The notes: generated by a model from the letters alone, not told the origin. A DNA stretch of 64,000 nucleotides from Acidimicrobiia bacterium (GCA_027494165.1 JAOSJM010000006.1:372001-436000), one strand, 5' to 3'. Counted from the stretch's first letter, positions 9,165 through 18,926 are shown. Made by a program: numbers and translations.

Positions 9165-10538
9165 TCAGCGCCCGGCGGCCCGCACCGCGTCGTCCGCCTG
9201 CCGGGCGGCGATGAGGACCGGGTCCCACACCGGCGAGAACGGGGGCGCGTAGGCGAGGTCGAGGTGGGCGACCTGCTCGACCCGCATGTGGTTCCACACC
9301 GCGGTGGCCACGGTGTCGATGCGCTTCGCGGCGCCCTCACGACCCACGATCTGGGCCCCGAGCAGCCGGCCGGTCCGGCGCTCGGCCACCATCTTCACCT
9401 TCACCTGCTCGGCCCCCGGGTAGTAGTGCGCCCGGGTGCGGGTCTCCACCGTGGCCGTCACGAACTGGAACCCGGCCTCGGCGGCCTCGCGCTCGTTGAG
9501 TCCGGTCCGGGCCACCTCGATCTCGCAGATCTTCGAGATGGCGGTCCCGATCACACCCGGGAACACCTCGTAGCCACCGGCCAGGTTGTTGCCCGCGATG
9601 CGGCCCTGCTTGTTGGCGTGGGTGCCGAGCGCGATCGCCACCGGCCGCCGCGAGACCCGGTGGAAGGTCTCGACGCAGTCGCCGGCGGACCAGACACCCT
9701 CGACCGGCGTGCGCATCTGCCGATCGGTGACGATCCCACCGGTCGGACCGACCGGGATCCCCGCCTCCTCGGCGAGCACCGAGTTCGGTCGCACGCCGAG
9801 CCCGAGGACGACGATGTCGGCCGGGAGGCTCCGGTTCGTGGTGACCACGGCGCGGACCCGACCGCCGTCGAGCTCGAAGCCCTCCACCCCCTCGCCCAGG
9901 TGCAGCGAGATCCCGAGCTCGCGCATCGCGTCGGCCACGACGCTCCCCATGTCGGGGTCGAGGGTGAGCATCGGCTGGGGGGCCATCTCGACGAGGGACA
10001 CGTCGAGGCCGCGCCGGACCATCGCCTCGGCCATCTCGAGGCCGATGTACCCACCGCCGACGACGACGGCCCTCCGGGGCGAGCCCTCGTCGACCGCCCG
10101 GCGCACGGCGATCCCGTCCGCCAGGGTCTGCACCCCGAAGACGCCGTCGCCGTCGATCCCGGGGAGCGGCGGGCGGACCGGGCGGGCGCCCGTGGCCACG
10201 ACGAGCTGGTCGAAGCCCTCCCAGGACTCGGTACCTCCCTCGAGGTCGCGGACCCTGACCGCCCGGCGGTCGAGGTCGATCTCCGCCACCTCGTGGCGGA
10301 TCCGGACGTCGATCTGCTGGCGCTCCCGGAACACCTCCGGCGCCCGGGCCACGAGGTGCTCGGCGGTGGGGACGAGGTCGCCGACGAGGTAGGGGATCCC
10401 GCAGGCGGCGTAGGAGGTGTAGCGCCCCTTCTCGAACGCGAGGATCTCGAGCTCGTCGGGCCCGAGGCGGCGGCGGGCCGCCGACGCCGCGGACATGCCG
10501 CCCGCGTCCCCACCGACGACCACCAGCCGCTGTGCCAC
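9165..10538 (-). CDS. FAD/NAD(P)-dependent CoA-disulfide reductase-family oxidoreductase
   Basis: This pyridine nucleotide-disulfide oxidoreductase has 457 residues. The first dinucleotide fold reads VVVGGDAGGMSAA, the single redox Cys lies in YTSYAACGIPY, and the second fold is VVVGGGYIGLEMAE. GDCVET binds FAD, and a C-terminal dimerisation domain follows. The lone active-site Cys in SYAACG places it with CoA-disulfide reductase and NADH oxidase/peroxidase relatives rather than with glutathione or mycothione reductase. The GTG at 10538 was chosen because GGAGG stands five bases upstream; an ATG ten codons earlier is possible. It converges on gmd. The physiological disulfide is unknown. Confidence 0.88.
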   Translation of the reverse strand: MAQRLVVVGGDAGGMSAASAARRRLGPDELEILAFEKGRYTSYAACGIPYLVGDLVPTAEHLVARAPEVFRERQQIDVRIRHEVAEIDLDRRAVRVRDLEGGTESWEGFDQLVVATGARPVRPPLPGIDGDGVFGVQTLADGIAVRRAVDEGSPRRAVVVGGGYIGLEMAEAMVRRGLDVSLVEMAPQPMLTLDPDMGSVVADAMRELGISLHLGEGVEGFELDGGRVRAVVTTNRSLPADIVVLGLGVRPNSVLAEEAGIPVGPTGGIVTDRQMRTPVEGVWSAGDCVETFHRVSRRPVAIALGTHANKQGRIAGNNLAGGYEVFPGVIGTAISKICEIEVARTGLNEREAAEAGFQFVTATVETRTRAHYYPGAEQVKVKMVAERRTGRLLGAQIVGREGAAKRIDTVATAVWNHMRVEQVAHLDLAYAPPFSPVWDPVLIAARQADDAVRAAGR

Positions 10539-10628
10539 GAGGACCTCCGATCCGTCGTCGTCGGCCACGGGGAGCTTCGCCGCTCCGACCGGGCCGGATC
10601 CTCAACCTACCCGGGGTCGCCGGGACGG

Positions 10629-10634
10629 TAAGGT
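10629..10634 (+). promoter_or_regulatory. -10 element (TAAGGT) for leaderless purE
   Basis: TAAGGT, then exactly six bases (ccgggc), then the GTG start of purE. No ribosome-binding site is present. The same spacing recurs at several genes in the window. Confidence 0.6.
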
Positions 10635-10640
10635 CCGGGC

Positions 10641-11144
10641 GTGACCGGGCCCCTCGTCGGCGTGATCATGGGAAGCGACTCCGACCTCGCGGTCATGCAG
10701 GGCGCCGTCGACGTGCTGGCCGAGTTCGAGGTGGCCCACGAGGTCCGCGTCGTGTCGGCCCACCGCACACCCGACACGATGGCCGAGTACGCGCGCGCGG
10801 CCGCCGACCGGGGTCTCCGGGTCATCGTGGCGGGGGCGGGCGGCGCGGCCCACCTCCCGGGCATGACCGCGTCGATGACCCCGCTCCCGGTCATCGGGGT
10901 CCCGGTGCCGCTCGCCCACCTCGACGGCCTCGACTCGCTGCTCTCCATCGTGCAGATGCCGGCCGGGGTCCCGGTGGCCACCGTCGCCGTGGGCAACGCC
11001 CGCAACGCCGGCCTGCTGGCCGTGCGGATCCTCGCCACGGGCGATCCGGAGCTGCGGGCGGCGATGGAGCGCTACCAGGCCGCCCTGAAGGAGGCCGTCC
11101 GGGTCAAGGACGCCGCGGTGCGCGAGCGCTTCCCGCGAACCTGA
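10641..11144 (+). CDS. purE: N5-carboxyaminoimidazole ribonucleotide mutase
   Basis: This 167-residue class I PurE moves the carboxylate of N5-CAIR to C4 to give CAIR in purine synthesis. MGSDSDL near residue 10, the catalytic His in SAHRTP, and [12 protein letters not shown] are all in place, and the length is normal. The GTG start at 10641 is supported by the TAAGGT hexamer six bases before it, implying a leaderless mRNA. purK is not adjacent. The gene converges on the ABC permease, with a hairpin repeat in between. Confidence 0.95.
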   Translation: MTGPLVGVIMGSDSDLAVMQGAVDVLAEFEVAHEVRVVSAHRTPDTMAEYARAAADRGLRVIVAGAGGAAHLPGMTASMTPLPVIGVPVPLAHLDGLDSLLSIVQMPAGVPVATVAVGNARNAGLLAVRILATGDPELRAAMERYQAALKEAVRVKDAAVRERFPRT

Positions 11145-11156
11145 GCTCTCGTTCTC

Positions 11157-11200
11157 CCCTGCCGGCTCCCTTGCCGGCTCCCCTGCCGGCTCCCTCGCCG
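11157..11200. repeat. 12-bp tandem repeat
   Basis: About 3.5 copies of a ccctgccggctc unit follow the purE stop and lead directly into hairpin repeat B. It is non-coding, with no assigned role. Confidence 0.6.
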
Positions 11201-11245
11201 GGTTGGTGCGCGTTCGGGGTCGTGAGCCCCGTTTCCGCGCCAACT
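11201..11245. repeat. Dispersed hairpin repeat, copy B
   Basis: Inverted repeat ggttggtgcgcgttcgggg ... ccccgtttccgcgccaac with a gtcgtgag centre. It lies between the convergent ends of purE and the ABC permease gene, as copy A lies between two convergent genes. It is a possible bidirectional transcription terminator. Confidence 0.65.
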
Positions 11246-11280
11246 CGGGGACGGAGAGGACCCGGGGATCGTGTCGGCCG

Positions 11281-13832
11281 CTACTCGGTCGTGACGGCCC
11301 GCAGCACGTCGAGCTTGGCCGCCCGGCGCGCCGGCCCGACGGCCGCCAGCACCCCGGCCAGCCCGGCCACGACGACGATGACCGCGAGCTGCCCGAACGG
11401 CACCTGGAACACCTCGAAGCCCTCGTCGCGCAGCGCCTGGACGAGCGCCCACCCGAAGAAGACGGCGACGACGAGACCCAGGGCCGTGCCCAGGAGGGCC
11501 ACGATCACCGACTCCCAGCGGACGCTGGAGCGCACCTGCCGGCGCGTCATCCCCACGGCCCGAACGAGCCCGATCTCCCGGGTCCGCTCGTAGACCGAGA
11601 GCGTGATCGAGTTGGCGATCCCGATGAGGGCGATGATGACGGCGAGGGCGAGGAGCACGAACACCAGGGCGAGGAGCTGGTTGATCTGGCTCTCGAGGCT
11701 CTCCCGGAACTCGGCCTGGTCCTGGAGCTCGCCGTTGGGGTAGGCCTCGAGGATCTCCTCGAGCTGGCCCCGGGCCGCCTCGAGGTCGGTGCCGTCGACG
11801 AACCTCACGTAGACCTGGACGTCGAACTGGTCCTCGAAGTTCGCCTCGTAGCCGGCCGTCGTGATCGTGAAGGGCCCCGCCGGCTGCCGCTCGTCGTAGA
11901 GCGCCGCGATCGTGAGCTCCTGGAGGCCCGTCTCGGCGAAGCGAGCCGTCACCGTGTCGCCGAGCGACCAGCCCTCCTCCTCGGCCCGGTCGCTCTGGAC
12001 GGCGAGGTCGGACGGGCCCATGTCCTCGATCCGGCCGGCCGAGACGCCGACGTCGAAGAGCTGGTTGATCTGGGTGGGCTCGACCGCCACGACCTGGGAC
12101 GTGTCGCCCTCGACCTCGAAGAAGCCGCCGCGGATGCCCGAGACCGCCTGGACGTCGGGGAGCTCGCCGATCTCACGCGCCAGCTCGGGGACAGACCACC
12201 GAAGCCGAAGGTCCCCGAGTCGACGACGTAGTCGGCGAGGAAGGCGTCGTCGATCACCTTGCCGATGGACGCCTTGGCCGAGGCGGCGAAGACCGTGATG
12301 AATCCGACCAGGCCGACGCCGATCATGAGCGCGGACGCCGTGGCCGAGGTCCGCTTGGGGTTGCGCATGGCGTTGTTCCGGGCCAGCGCGCCGGTGATGC
12401 CGCGCAGCCGGGGCAACGGTGCCCCGAGCAGGCGCGAGAGCGGGCGGGCGAACACCGGACCCAGGACCGCCATCCCCAGGAACACGACCCCGGCCCCGCC
12501 GCCGACGACGAGGAGCGCGTTGTCGGGCTCGCCGAACAGCCCGTAGAAGAGGGAGGCCACACCGGCGAGGAGCACGAGCGACCCGAGGATCACCCGGAGG
12601 AGGGAGCCGCTGGAGGTGTCGATGGCCACGTCCCGCAGCGCGGCCACGGGCGGGACGCGCGAGGCCTTGCGCGCCGGCACCACGGCCGCGACCACCGTGA
12701 CGAGGACCCCGGTCACGACGGCGGCGGTGATCGTGCCCCGGGTCACGACGGGGGCGCCTGACGGGACGTCGATCCCGAACCCGGCGAGCAACGCCTCGAG
12801 CCCGATGGCCAGCCCGATGCCGGCGCCCATGCCGACGATCGAGGCGAGCAGCCCCACCACGACCGCCTCGCCCACCACCGAGACGAGGACCTGGGCCCGG
12901 CTGGCCCCGACCGCACGCAGCAACGCCATCTCCCGGGCCCGCTGGGCCACGACGATCGAGAAGGTGTTGTAGATGATGAACGAGCCCACGAAGAGCGCCA
13001 CGATCGCGAACGTGAGCAGGAAGTTGTTGAAGAAGGAGAGCTGCTGGCGGATCTCGTCCTGGGTCTCCTCGGTGAGCTCGGCGCCGGTGAGGACCTCGAT
13101 CGACTCCTGCCCGGCGAGCGCCTCGCGGACGCGCCCGGCCAGCTCCTCCTGGGAGACGCCCTCCTCGGCCACCGCGTCGATCTCGTCGTACTGGCCGACG
13201 GCGTCGAGCACCTCCTGGGCCGTCGCGGTCTCGAAGACGGCGATGGTGGCCCCCGCCGGGCTGTCGACCTCGCCGAACCGGGCGATGCCGACCACGGTGA
13301 ACGTGCGCGTCCCCGACGAGAGGACGACGTCGATCTCGTCGCCGATGGCGAACTCGCCGTCGTCGGCGCTCTTCTTGTCGATGACCACGTCCGCGGGCCC
13401 CTCCGGCGGGCGCCCCTCGGCGATGCTGAGCGGGTTGAGCTCCGCCGTCTCGGGCCAGCTGAACCCGAGGGTGGGCGGTCCCTGGCCGGGCTGGCCGACG
13501 ACGTCGCCCTCCTTGTCGACGAGCTGGGCGAAGCCCTGCACGAACCCCTCGGCCGTGGCGACACCCTCGACGGCGAGGATGTCGTCGAGCAGGTCGGCCG
13601 GGATCCGGGGCCGGATCGCCATGCCGAAGTCGTCGTCGAACGGCGACTCCGCCCGCACGGCGACGTCGACCCCCTCGTTGACGTCCGCGAAGAGGTCGTC
13701 GAAGGCCTTCCCCACGGTGTCGGTGAGCACGAGGGTGCCGGCCATGAACGCGACGCCGAGCATCACGGCCAGGGCGGTCAGGGTGAACCGGACCCGGTGA
13801 CCCGCCAACCCCTTGAGGGTGACCTTCCACAC
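11281..13832 (-). CDS. FtsX-like ABC transporter permease (two MacB/FtsX units), frameshifted
   Basis: This membrane permease of about 850 residues starts at GTG 13832, six bases after the ATPase gene. It has an N-terminal membrane anchor (LTALAVMLGVAFMAG) and a large extracytoplasmic domain. A first FtsX core follows, with AREMALLRAVGASRAQV, and then a second extracytoplasmic segment. The second core carries TREIGLVRAVGMTRRQV, and the end reads PARRAAKLDVLRAV. The frame breaks at 12187-12190, where a GGGG run (CCCC in the gene) appears one base short between FGGLSP and ELAREIG. With its ATPase it would form a MacB-type exporter or a lipoprotein or peptidoglycan-linked mechanotransmission complex. 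Substrate is unknown. Confidence 0.88.
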
Positions 13833-13837
13833 GGCGG

Positions 13838-14596
13838 CTACTCCCCGAAGCGCTTCATGCGGTCGAGGACGCGCTCGGCCGTCGGGTCGGCCATCTCGTC
13901 GACGATCCGCCCGTCCTCGAGGAACACGACCCGGTCGGCGTAGCTGGCGGCGTTCGGGTCGTGGGTGACCATGACGATGGTCTGGCCGAACTCCTGGACG
14001 GCCCGGCGCATGAAGCTCAGCATCTCGGCGCCCGACTTCGAGTCGAGGTTCCCGGTCGGCTCGTCGGCGAAGACGATCTCGGGCCGGCTCATGAGGGCCC
14101 GGGCCACCGCGACCCGCTGCTGCTGGCCGCCCGAGAGCTCCGAGGGCCGGTGGTCGAGCCGGTCCCGCAGGGCGACGGTGTCGACGACGGTGTCGAACCA
14201 GGCCGGGTCGGGCTTGCGACCGGCGAGAGCGAGGGGGAGGGTGATGTTCTCCTGCGCGTTGAGGGTCGGCACCAGGTTGAAGGCCTGGAAGACGAACCCG
14301 AGCTTCTCGCGCCGCAGCACCGTCAGCTCCTTGTCGGAGAGCCGGCCGAGGTCGACGTCGCCGAGGAGCACCTGGCCCGACGTGATCCGGTCGAGCCCGG
14401 CCAGGCAGTGCAGCAGGGTGGACTTTCCGGAGCCCGACGGCCCCATGATGGCGGTGTAGCGGTGCGGCTCGAAGTCGACGGTGACGCCGTCGAGGGCGCG
14501 GACCTCCGTGTGGCCCGAGCCGTAGACCTTCGTGACGTCGACGGCCCGGGCCGCGGTTCCGACCTGGGGTTGGGGCTGGGCGACGGTGGACGCCAC
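13838..14596 (-). CDS. ABC transporter ATP-binding protein (MacB/LolD-like)
   Basis: This 252-residue ATPase contains Walker A GPSGSGKST, Q-loop FVFQAFNL, signature LSGGQQQR, Walker B VFADEPTGNLD and H-loop THD. The ADEPTGNLDS sequence is typical of ATPases that pair with FtsX-like permeases, and the permease follows six bases downstream. The GTG start at 14596 has AAGGAGG four bases upstream. Both genes are probably one operon. Confidence 0.93.
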   Translation of the reverse strand: MASTVAQPQPQVGTAARAVDVTKVYGSGHTEVRALDGVTVDFEPHRYTAIMGPSGSGKSTLLHCLAGLDRITSGQVLLGDVDLGRLSDKELTVLRREKLGFVFQAFNLVPTLNAQENITLPLALAGRKPDPAWFDTVVDTVALRDRLDHRPSELSGGQQQRVAVARALMSRPEIVFADEPTGNLDSKSGAEMLSFMRRAVQEFGQTIVMVTHDPNAASYADRVVFLEDGRIVDEMADPTAERVLDRMKRFGE

Positions 14597-14719
14597 TGGT
14601 CCTCCTTGGCGGCCTTGCGGAGCGACGTGAGCCTACGGGACGGATCGGACCGATCCGCCTCCGAGCTCAGCCCCTCGCGTCGGCTCGATCCTCACGCGGG
14701 GTGCCGGGCCGGTGCGAGG

Positions 14720-15639
14720 TTAGTCGGCCACCCCGTCGGATCCCGGTCGGATCGCTTCGGACTCGGCGCTGTCGGCGGGCCCGGCCGGCGAGGCGCCGGC
14801 CCCCACCTCCTCCGCCTCCCCCGACGGGCCCGGTTGGCCCGGCTCCGTGGCCAGATCCCGCCGCCGGCGGCCGAGCCAGGCGAACCACGCGAGCGAGGCG
14901 ACGAAGAGCCCGATGCTGACCCAGGCGTTCACGCGCAGCCCGAGGACCTCGTGCGCGGTGTCGATCCGGAGGTTCTCGAACCAGAACCGCCCGAAGGTGT
15001 AGAGCGCGACGTAGAGCGCGAACGTCTGCCCGCGGGCGAAGCGGAATCGCTTCTCCGCCCAGATCAGGGTGCCGGCGATCGCCAGGCACCACAGCGACTC
15101 GTAGAGGAACGTCGGGTGGAAGGTCTCGGTCTGCTCGTAGCCGGCCGGGCGGCGGGCCGGGTCGATCTCGAGGCCCCAGGGGAGGTCGGTGGGCCGCCCG
15201 AAGAGCTCCTGGTTGAACCAGTTCCCCCACCGCCCGATCGCCTGGGCCAGGGCGATGCCCGGTGCCATGGCGTCCATGAGCGCGAGGGTGTCGAGCCGGC
15301 GGACCCGGGCCAGCACGACCACGGCGATGGCGCCGCCGGCGACCGCGCCCCAGATGCTGAGGCCCCCGGACCAGATCCGGAAGACCCCCAGCCAGTCGTC
15401 GGTGTAGAGCTGGTAGTCGGTGATCACGTGGTAGACGCGGGCGCCCACGACCCCGGAGACGACGACCCAGAAGGCGATGTCGGTGATGGCGTCGGGGGCT
15501 GGTGACCGCCCCGGCGCCAGCGCACGTCGGCCACCTTGGCCGCCACCAGCACGCCGACGGCGAGCAGGAGCCCGTAGACGTGGATCGGGCCGATGTCGCC
15601 GCTCGAGGGGCTGGGGATGGACGCGAGCACGATGGTCAC
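14720..15639 (-). CDS. lgt: Phosphatidylglycerol-prolipoprotein diacylglyceryl transferase, frameshifted
   Basis: Lgt attaches diacylglycerol to the lipobox Cys of preprolipoproteins in the cytoplasmic membrane. The Lgt signature appears as GRWGNWFNQELFG, HxTFLYES as HPTFLYESLW, and GARVYHV earlier; seven membrane segments are plausible. The N-terminal 46 residues (from MTIVLASIPSPSSGD) lie in another frame. One base is missing at about 15495-15503, between GGHQ and APDAITD. About 306 residues result, with an acidic proline-rich C-terminal tail common in actinobacteria. The gene is normally essential or important, so the frameshift is best read as an error. GTG 15639 lies eight bases after a TACAGT hexamer, suggesting a leaderless message. 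Confidence 0.9.
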
Positions 15640-15647
15640 CGGTCGTC

Positions 15648-15653
15648 ACTGTA
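15648..15653 (-). promoter_or_regulatory. -10 element (TACAGT) for lgt
   Basis: On the minus strand TACAGT precedes the lgt GTG by eight bases, and no ribosome-binding site is visible. This is consistent with a leaderless or near-leaderless transcript. Confidence 0.4.
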
Positions 15654-15717
15654 GGCCCGGGGCCGTCCCGCCCGCGAGAGCCCGCGACGGCATCTCATGG
15701 CCTCTCGGGCGAACGGA

Positions 15718-15910
15718 ACGTCTCGGGTGTCGATACCGTCGCTGAGCGGGGCCACAGACACCCGAGAGGGAACCGAGAACGTCTCGGGTGTCGATACCGT
15801 CGCTGAGCGGGGCCGGAGACACCCGAGAGGGAACCGAGAACGTCTCGGGTGTCGATACCGTCGCTGAGCGGGGCCACAGACACCCGAGAGGAAGACCGAG
15901 AACGTCTCGG
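15718..15910. repeat. Three 61-bp tandem palindromic repeats
   Basis: Three nearly identical 61-bp units start at 15718, 15779 and 15840, with a truncated fourth at 15902. Each unit carries an 11-bp inverted repeat, tctcgggtgtc ... gacacccgaga. A second inverted repeat, ccgagaacgtctcgg, spans the junctions. The only differences are acagac versus ggagac and a gaagaccga ending. There are no variable spacers, so this is not a CRISPR array. It ends about 30 bases before the ferredoxin promoter and fills the divergent lgt/ferredoxin region (15640-15952). Confidence 0.85.
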
Positions 15911-15940
15911 GCCTGCTCGATTTCCAACGCCTGGACTGTG

Positions 15941-15946
15941 TAAAAT
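15941..15946 (+). promoter_or_regulatory. -10 element (TAAAAT) for leaderless ferredoxin gene
   Basis: TAAAAT is a near-consensus hexamer in a GC-rich setting. It is followed by six bases and ATG 15953, with no ribosome-binding site. The repeat array lies immediately upstream. Confidence 0.6.
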
Positions 15947-15952
15947 GGCGGC

Positions 15953-16366
15953 ATGGCCAGGACCGACGCCAACCCGCCCATGCCGACCTTCGCCACCGAC
16001 TACCAGCTCGTCGAGGTCGACCCCTCCTACCTGACCCAGGCGGTCAAGCCCAAGCAGTTCCTCCACATCGACCAGTCCGAGTGCATCACCTGCGAGGGCT
16101 GCGTCGACATCTGCCCCTGGAAGTGCATCCACATGGTGTCCGTCTCGGCCATCGCCGAGGCCGTCAACACCGAACGGCCCGGCGACGACCCCCGCGACAC
16201 CGTCGCCTTCATCGTCGACGAGGACGTCTGCACCCGCTGCGCGCTCTGCGTCGACCGCTGCCCCACCGGGATCATCGTCCTCGGCAAGATCACCACCGAC
16301 GTCGCCGAAGGCGACCCCCACGCCCGCACCCCCCGGCACGGCTACGCCTACGGCGTCCGCTTCTGA
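15953..16366 (+). CDS. Dicluster 4Fe-4S ferredoxin-type protein
   Basis: This soluble electron carrier has 137 residues and two classic [4Fe-4S] motifs, CITCEGCVDICP at about residues 44-55 and CTRCALCVDRCP about 40 residues later. A charged insertion of about 30 residues separates them. It lacks a membrane segment or signal peptide, so it should be cytoplasmic. ATG 15953 is fixed by the TAAAAT hexamer six bases upstream. A DUF427 gene follows five bases after its stop and is probably co-transcribed. The redox partner is not evident. Confidence 0.9.
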   Translation: MARTDANPPMPTFATDYQLVEVDPSYLTQAVKPKQFLHIDQSECITCEGCVDICPWKCIHMVSVSAIAEAVNTERPGDDPRDTVAFIVDEDVCTRCALCVDRCPTGIIVLGKITTDVAEGDPHARTPRHGYAYGVRF

Positions 16367-16370
16367 TCTC

Positions 16371-16870
16371 GTGCGCGCCCGCCCGGCGCCGAGCCCGCCC
16401 CGACCGGGGCAGGAGTCGGTCTGGGACTACCCCCGCCCGCCGCGCGTCGAGCCGACGAGCAGCCACCTCGTCGTGGTCCTCGGCGGTCAGGTCGTGGCCG
16501 AGACGACGCGGGGACTGCGGGTGCTGGAGACGAGCCACCCGCCCACGTACTACTTCCCGCCCGCCGACGTCGCCCCCGGCGCGATCGAGCCGACCGGCGG
16601 CGTGACCGTCTGCGAGTTCAAGGGGCGGGCCCGGCGCTGCACCGTCGTGGGGGCGGCCGCCGGGTCCCCGGCGGGGCCTGGGTCTACGAGGACCCGGCTC
16701 CGGGGTACGAGGCCCTCCGGGGTCACGTGGCCTTCCTCGCCGGGCCCATGGACGCCTGCTCCGTCGACGGCGAGCGTGTGATCCCCCAGGAAGCGGGGTT
16801 CTACGGCGGGTGGATCACGTCGAGGGTCGCGGGACCGTTCAAGGGAGGCCCGGGCACCGTCGGCTGGTGA
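16371..16870 (+). CDS. DUF427 domain protein, frameshifted
   Basis: This is a DUF427 family protein of about 166 residues. The N-terminal half reads VWDYPRPPRVEP, and later TSHPPTYYFPPADV and VTVCEFKGRARRCTV, the recognisable DUF427 core. The frame breaks in a GGGG run at 16673-16676 (one G short). It continues as AWVYEDPAPGYEALRGHVAF, FYGGWIT and KGGPGTVGW before TGA at 16868. The family has a beta-rich fold and no firmly known reaction. The GTG start follows the ferredoxin stop closely. Confidence 0.8.
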
Positions 16871-16889
16871 GCGCCTGCCGGCCCACCCC

Positions 16890-17658
16890 TCAGGTCTGGC
16901 GCCGGACGGTGTGGGCCGCGACCCAGCCCGTCGCCCCCTGCTCGTCGTTCGTCTCGACCCAGCCACCCTGCTCGCGGGTGGCCTGGTACCAGCGGCCGGG
17001 CACGAGCTGCCCGACGACCCGGCCGGCGTCGCCGGGGGCGACGAGGGACTGGGGGCGTCGACCCAGAACCAGAACGGCGCCGTGGCGAGCGGCGCCGCCG
17101 GGGGCCGGGGGCCGGCGCCGGCGCCGGCGGAGGAGCCGGGGCCGCCGCGGGTGGTGCCGCCGGGGCCGGGGGGCCGGACCCGCAGGGCCCGCGGCCGGCG
17201 GGACCGGGAACCCGGCCGCGGCGACGGGGGCGCCGGGGCCGGCTCCCTCCGCGGCGGTCCCGAACCCGGAGGGGGAGCATCACCGCGCCCACGACCAGGG
17301 CGACCGACCCGGCGAGGACGAGCCAGTACCCGATCCCGAGGTCGAGGCCACCCCGGTCGACGAGGAGCCAGGCGAGCGCGGAGACGGCGGCGCCGACCGC
17401 GGCGGCCTGGTGGACCTGGCGCCACGTGAACGAGCCGACGCGAGCGCCGATCCGGACCTCGGTGAACGCGCTGAGCGCTGCGTGCACGGCGAGGAGCGCC
17501 CCGACGAGCGCCGGGAGCGTCGCGACCGGGAAGAACCCGCTCTCCCACGCGTTCACGTCCTGACCGAACCCCTCGTACCACGACAGGAACGACCCCGCGA
17601 GCATCGCGGCGCCGGCCGCCACCACCACGATCTCGCCCGTGCCGACCTTGGGCCTCAT
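16890..17658 (-). CDS. Membrane protein with Ala/Pro-rich linker and SH3-like C-terminal domain (multiple frameshifts)
   Basis: The N-terminus has four membrane helices (for example IVVVAAGAAMLAGSFLSWY and YWLVLAGSVALVVGAVML). A low-complexity Ala/Pro linker of GGC/CCG-rich DNA follows at about 17090-17260. The C-terminus reads VPGRWYQATREQGGWV and GWVAAHTVRRQT in a third frame and looks like a bacterial SH3 domain. At least two single-base breaks, one in the linker near 17100 and one at the GGGGG run 17051-17055, separate these parts. ATG 17658 follows GGAGGGAGGGG. Function is unknown; SH3 domains of this type often bind cell wall. Confidence 0.6.
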
Positions 17659-17767
17659 CGCCCCTCCCTCCGGGTCGCCACCTCCGTGCGGCACGACCGT
17701 CGATCGCGCAGACCCCACCGACCCCGCAGACTCTAGGACGGGAGCGCGGGCCCGGGGAGGGAAGGTC

Positions 17768-18603
17768 CTACCGCACCAGCCTCGAGAGACGGCGGTCGGC
17801 GAGCACCTTCCCGCCGGTCTGGCAGCGCGGGCAGTACGTCACCTCGTAGGACTCGTAGGACACGCGCCGCAGCGTCTCGCCGCACCGGGGGCACGGCTGC
17901 CCGGGGCGCCCGTGGACGGCGAAGCGGTCGCCGAGGCGGGCGGCCGAGAGTCCACCGGTGCGGGCGCGCTCGGCCTCCAGCGCGTCCGCCAGGGTCCCCG
18001 GACCGCGTCGAGCAGGACCCGGCGTCGCTCGGGGGCGAGGGACGCGAGCGTCGCGTACGGGGAGACGCCGGCCCGGTGGAGCGCGTCGTCGGCGTAGCCG
18101 CGACCGATGCCGGCGACCGTCCGCTGGTCGCGCAGCAGCGTGTGGACCCGCCGGCGGTCGTCGCCGTGGAGGATCAGCTCGGCGAAGGCGTCGGACCCGG
18201 GCTCGGGACCGAGCTTCGCCAGCGGGCCCTCGTCGCCCTCCGCCAGCACCCACCACGCCGCCTTCCGCTCGGTGCCGTGCTCGCGCACGAGCAGCGCCGG
18301 TCCCTCGTCGAACCGGAACCGGGCCACGGCCCCGCGGGGCCGGGTCCGCTTGGGTGGATCCTCCACGTCGACCCGGCCGGCCTGGGACAGGTGGACGAGC
18401 AGTCGGGGGCCGCCGAGGTCGAGGACCAGGTACTTGCCCCGGCGACCGACCGAGGCCGCCCGGCGGCCCACGAGCGCGGCGGGGGGCGGATCGACGGTCT
18501 TCAGGGCCGCGAACCCCAGGGGCTCGACCGCGGCGAGGGTCCGGCCGGCCAGCGCGGCGTCGAGGCGCTCGGCCAGCGCCTGCACCTCGGGGAGCTCGGG
18601 CAC
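17768..18603 (-). CDS. Fpg/Nei-family DNA glycosylase, frameshifted
   Basis: This base-excision repair glycosylase and AP lyase has about 278 residues after repair. The mature N-terminus begins PELPEVQ, giving the catalytic Pro and Glu. HLSQAGRV supplies the middle region, and IGRGYADDALHRAGVSPY is the helix-two-turn-helix. A zinc finger with CPRCGETL and CPRCQTGGK closes the protein. The last 80 residues lie in another frame because the CCCC at 17996-17999 appears one base short. GTG 18603 is supported by a TACCGT hexamer six bases upstream. The sequence alone does not separate Fpg (oxidised purines) from Nei (oxidised pyrimidines). Confidence 0.88.
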
Positions 18604-18926
18604 GGGTCGACGGTACCGGGTCCTGGGCCCCGGAAGGGGCCGGCGGGAGCGCCCCTCCAGGTGCGCCGGCCCCCTGCCGATGCAGGAGGCGGACGAGAGA
18701 GCGGGTCCCAGGCGTGAGAGGAGCACCGGTGGCGATCTGGCGACGGCGACGGCCCTCCACTCCCGAACCGGTCCGGGAACGCAGCCTCGAGGAGATCGTG
18801 GCGGCGTTCTCACCCCCCCGTCCGGGTGCCGGTGACCCGCCGCCGCGGCCCCGCGGCCGGGCCGCCCGCCTGCACCCCGAGCCCCGGCGGCGGGCGGTGG
18901 CCTCCGAGCGGCAGGGCCCTCCCCGG
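18604..18926 (+). other. Gap between Fpg/Nei and the UbiB-type kinase gene; possible small Arg/Pro-rich reading frame
   Basis: No recognised gene. A plus-strand frame opens at GTG 18729 after a fair site (gagaggag). It encodes an Arg/Pro-rich peptide starting MAIWRRRRPSTPEP with a short amphipathic stretch RSLEEIVAAF. It has no stop before entering the opposite strand of the kinase gene, so it is either a frameshifted small gene or a chance opening. Confidence 0.25.
18610..18615 (-). promoter_or_regulatory. -10 element (TACCGT) for leaderless Fpg/Nei gene
   Basis: On the minus strand TACCGT, six bases, then the GTG start at 18603. It shows the same spacing as purE, pheA, DUF2203 and the ferredoxin gene. 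Confidence 0.55.

Noticed and set aside
14720..15639. lgt as a true pseudogene
   Set aside because: The break is a single base next to a C run, the rest is fully conserved, and many other central genes show the same kind of break; sequencing error is likelier.
15718..15910. CRISPR array
   Set aside because: Three 61-bp units lie directly head to tail with no variable spacers, and no cas genes are present.
18729..18926. Small Arg/Pro-rich protein gene
   Set aside because: The start site is fair, but there is no stop before the antisense kinase gene and no recognisable family; kept only as a low-confidence note on the gap.
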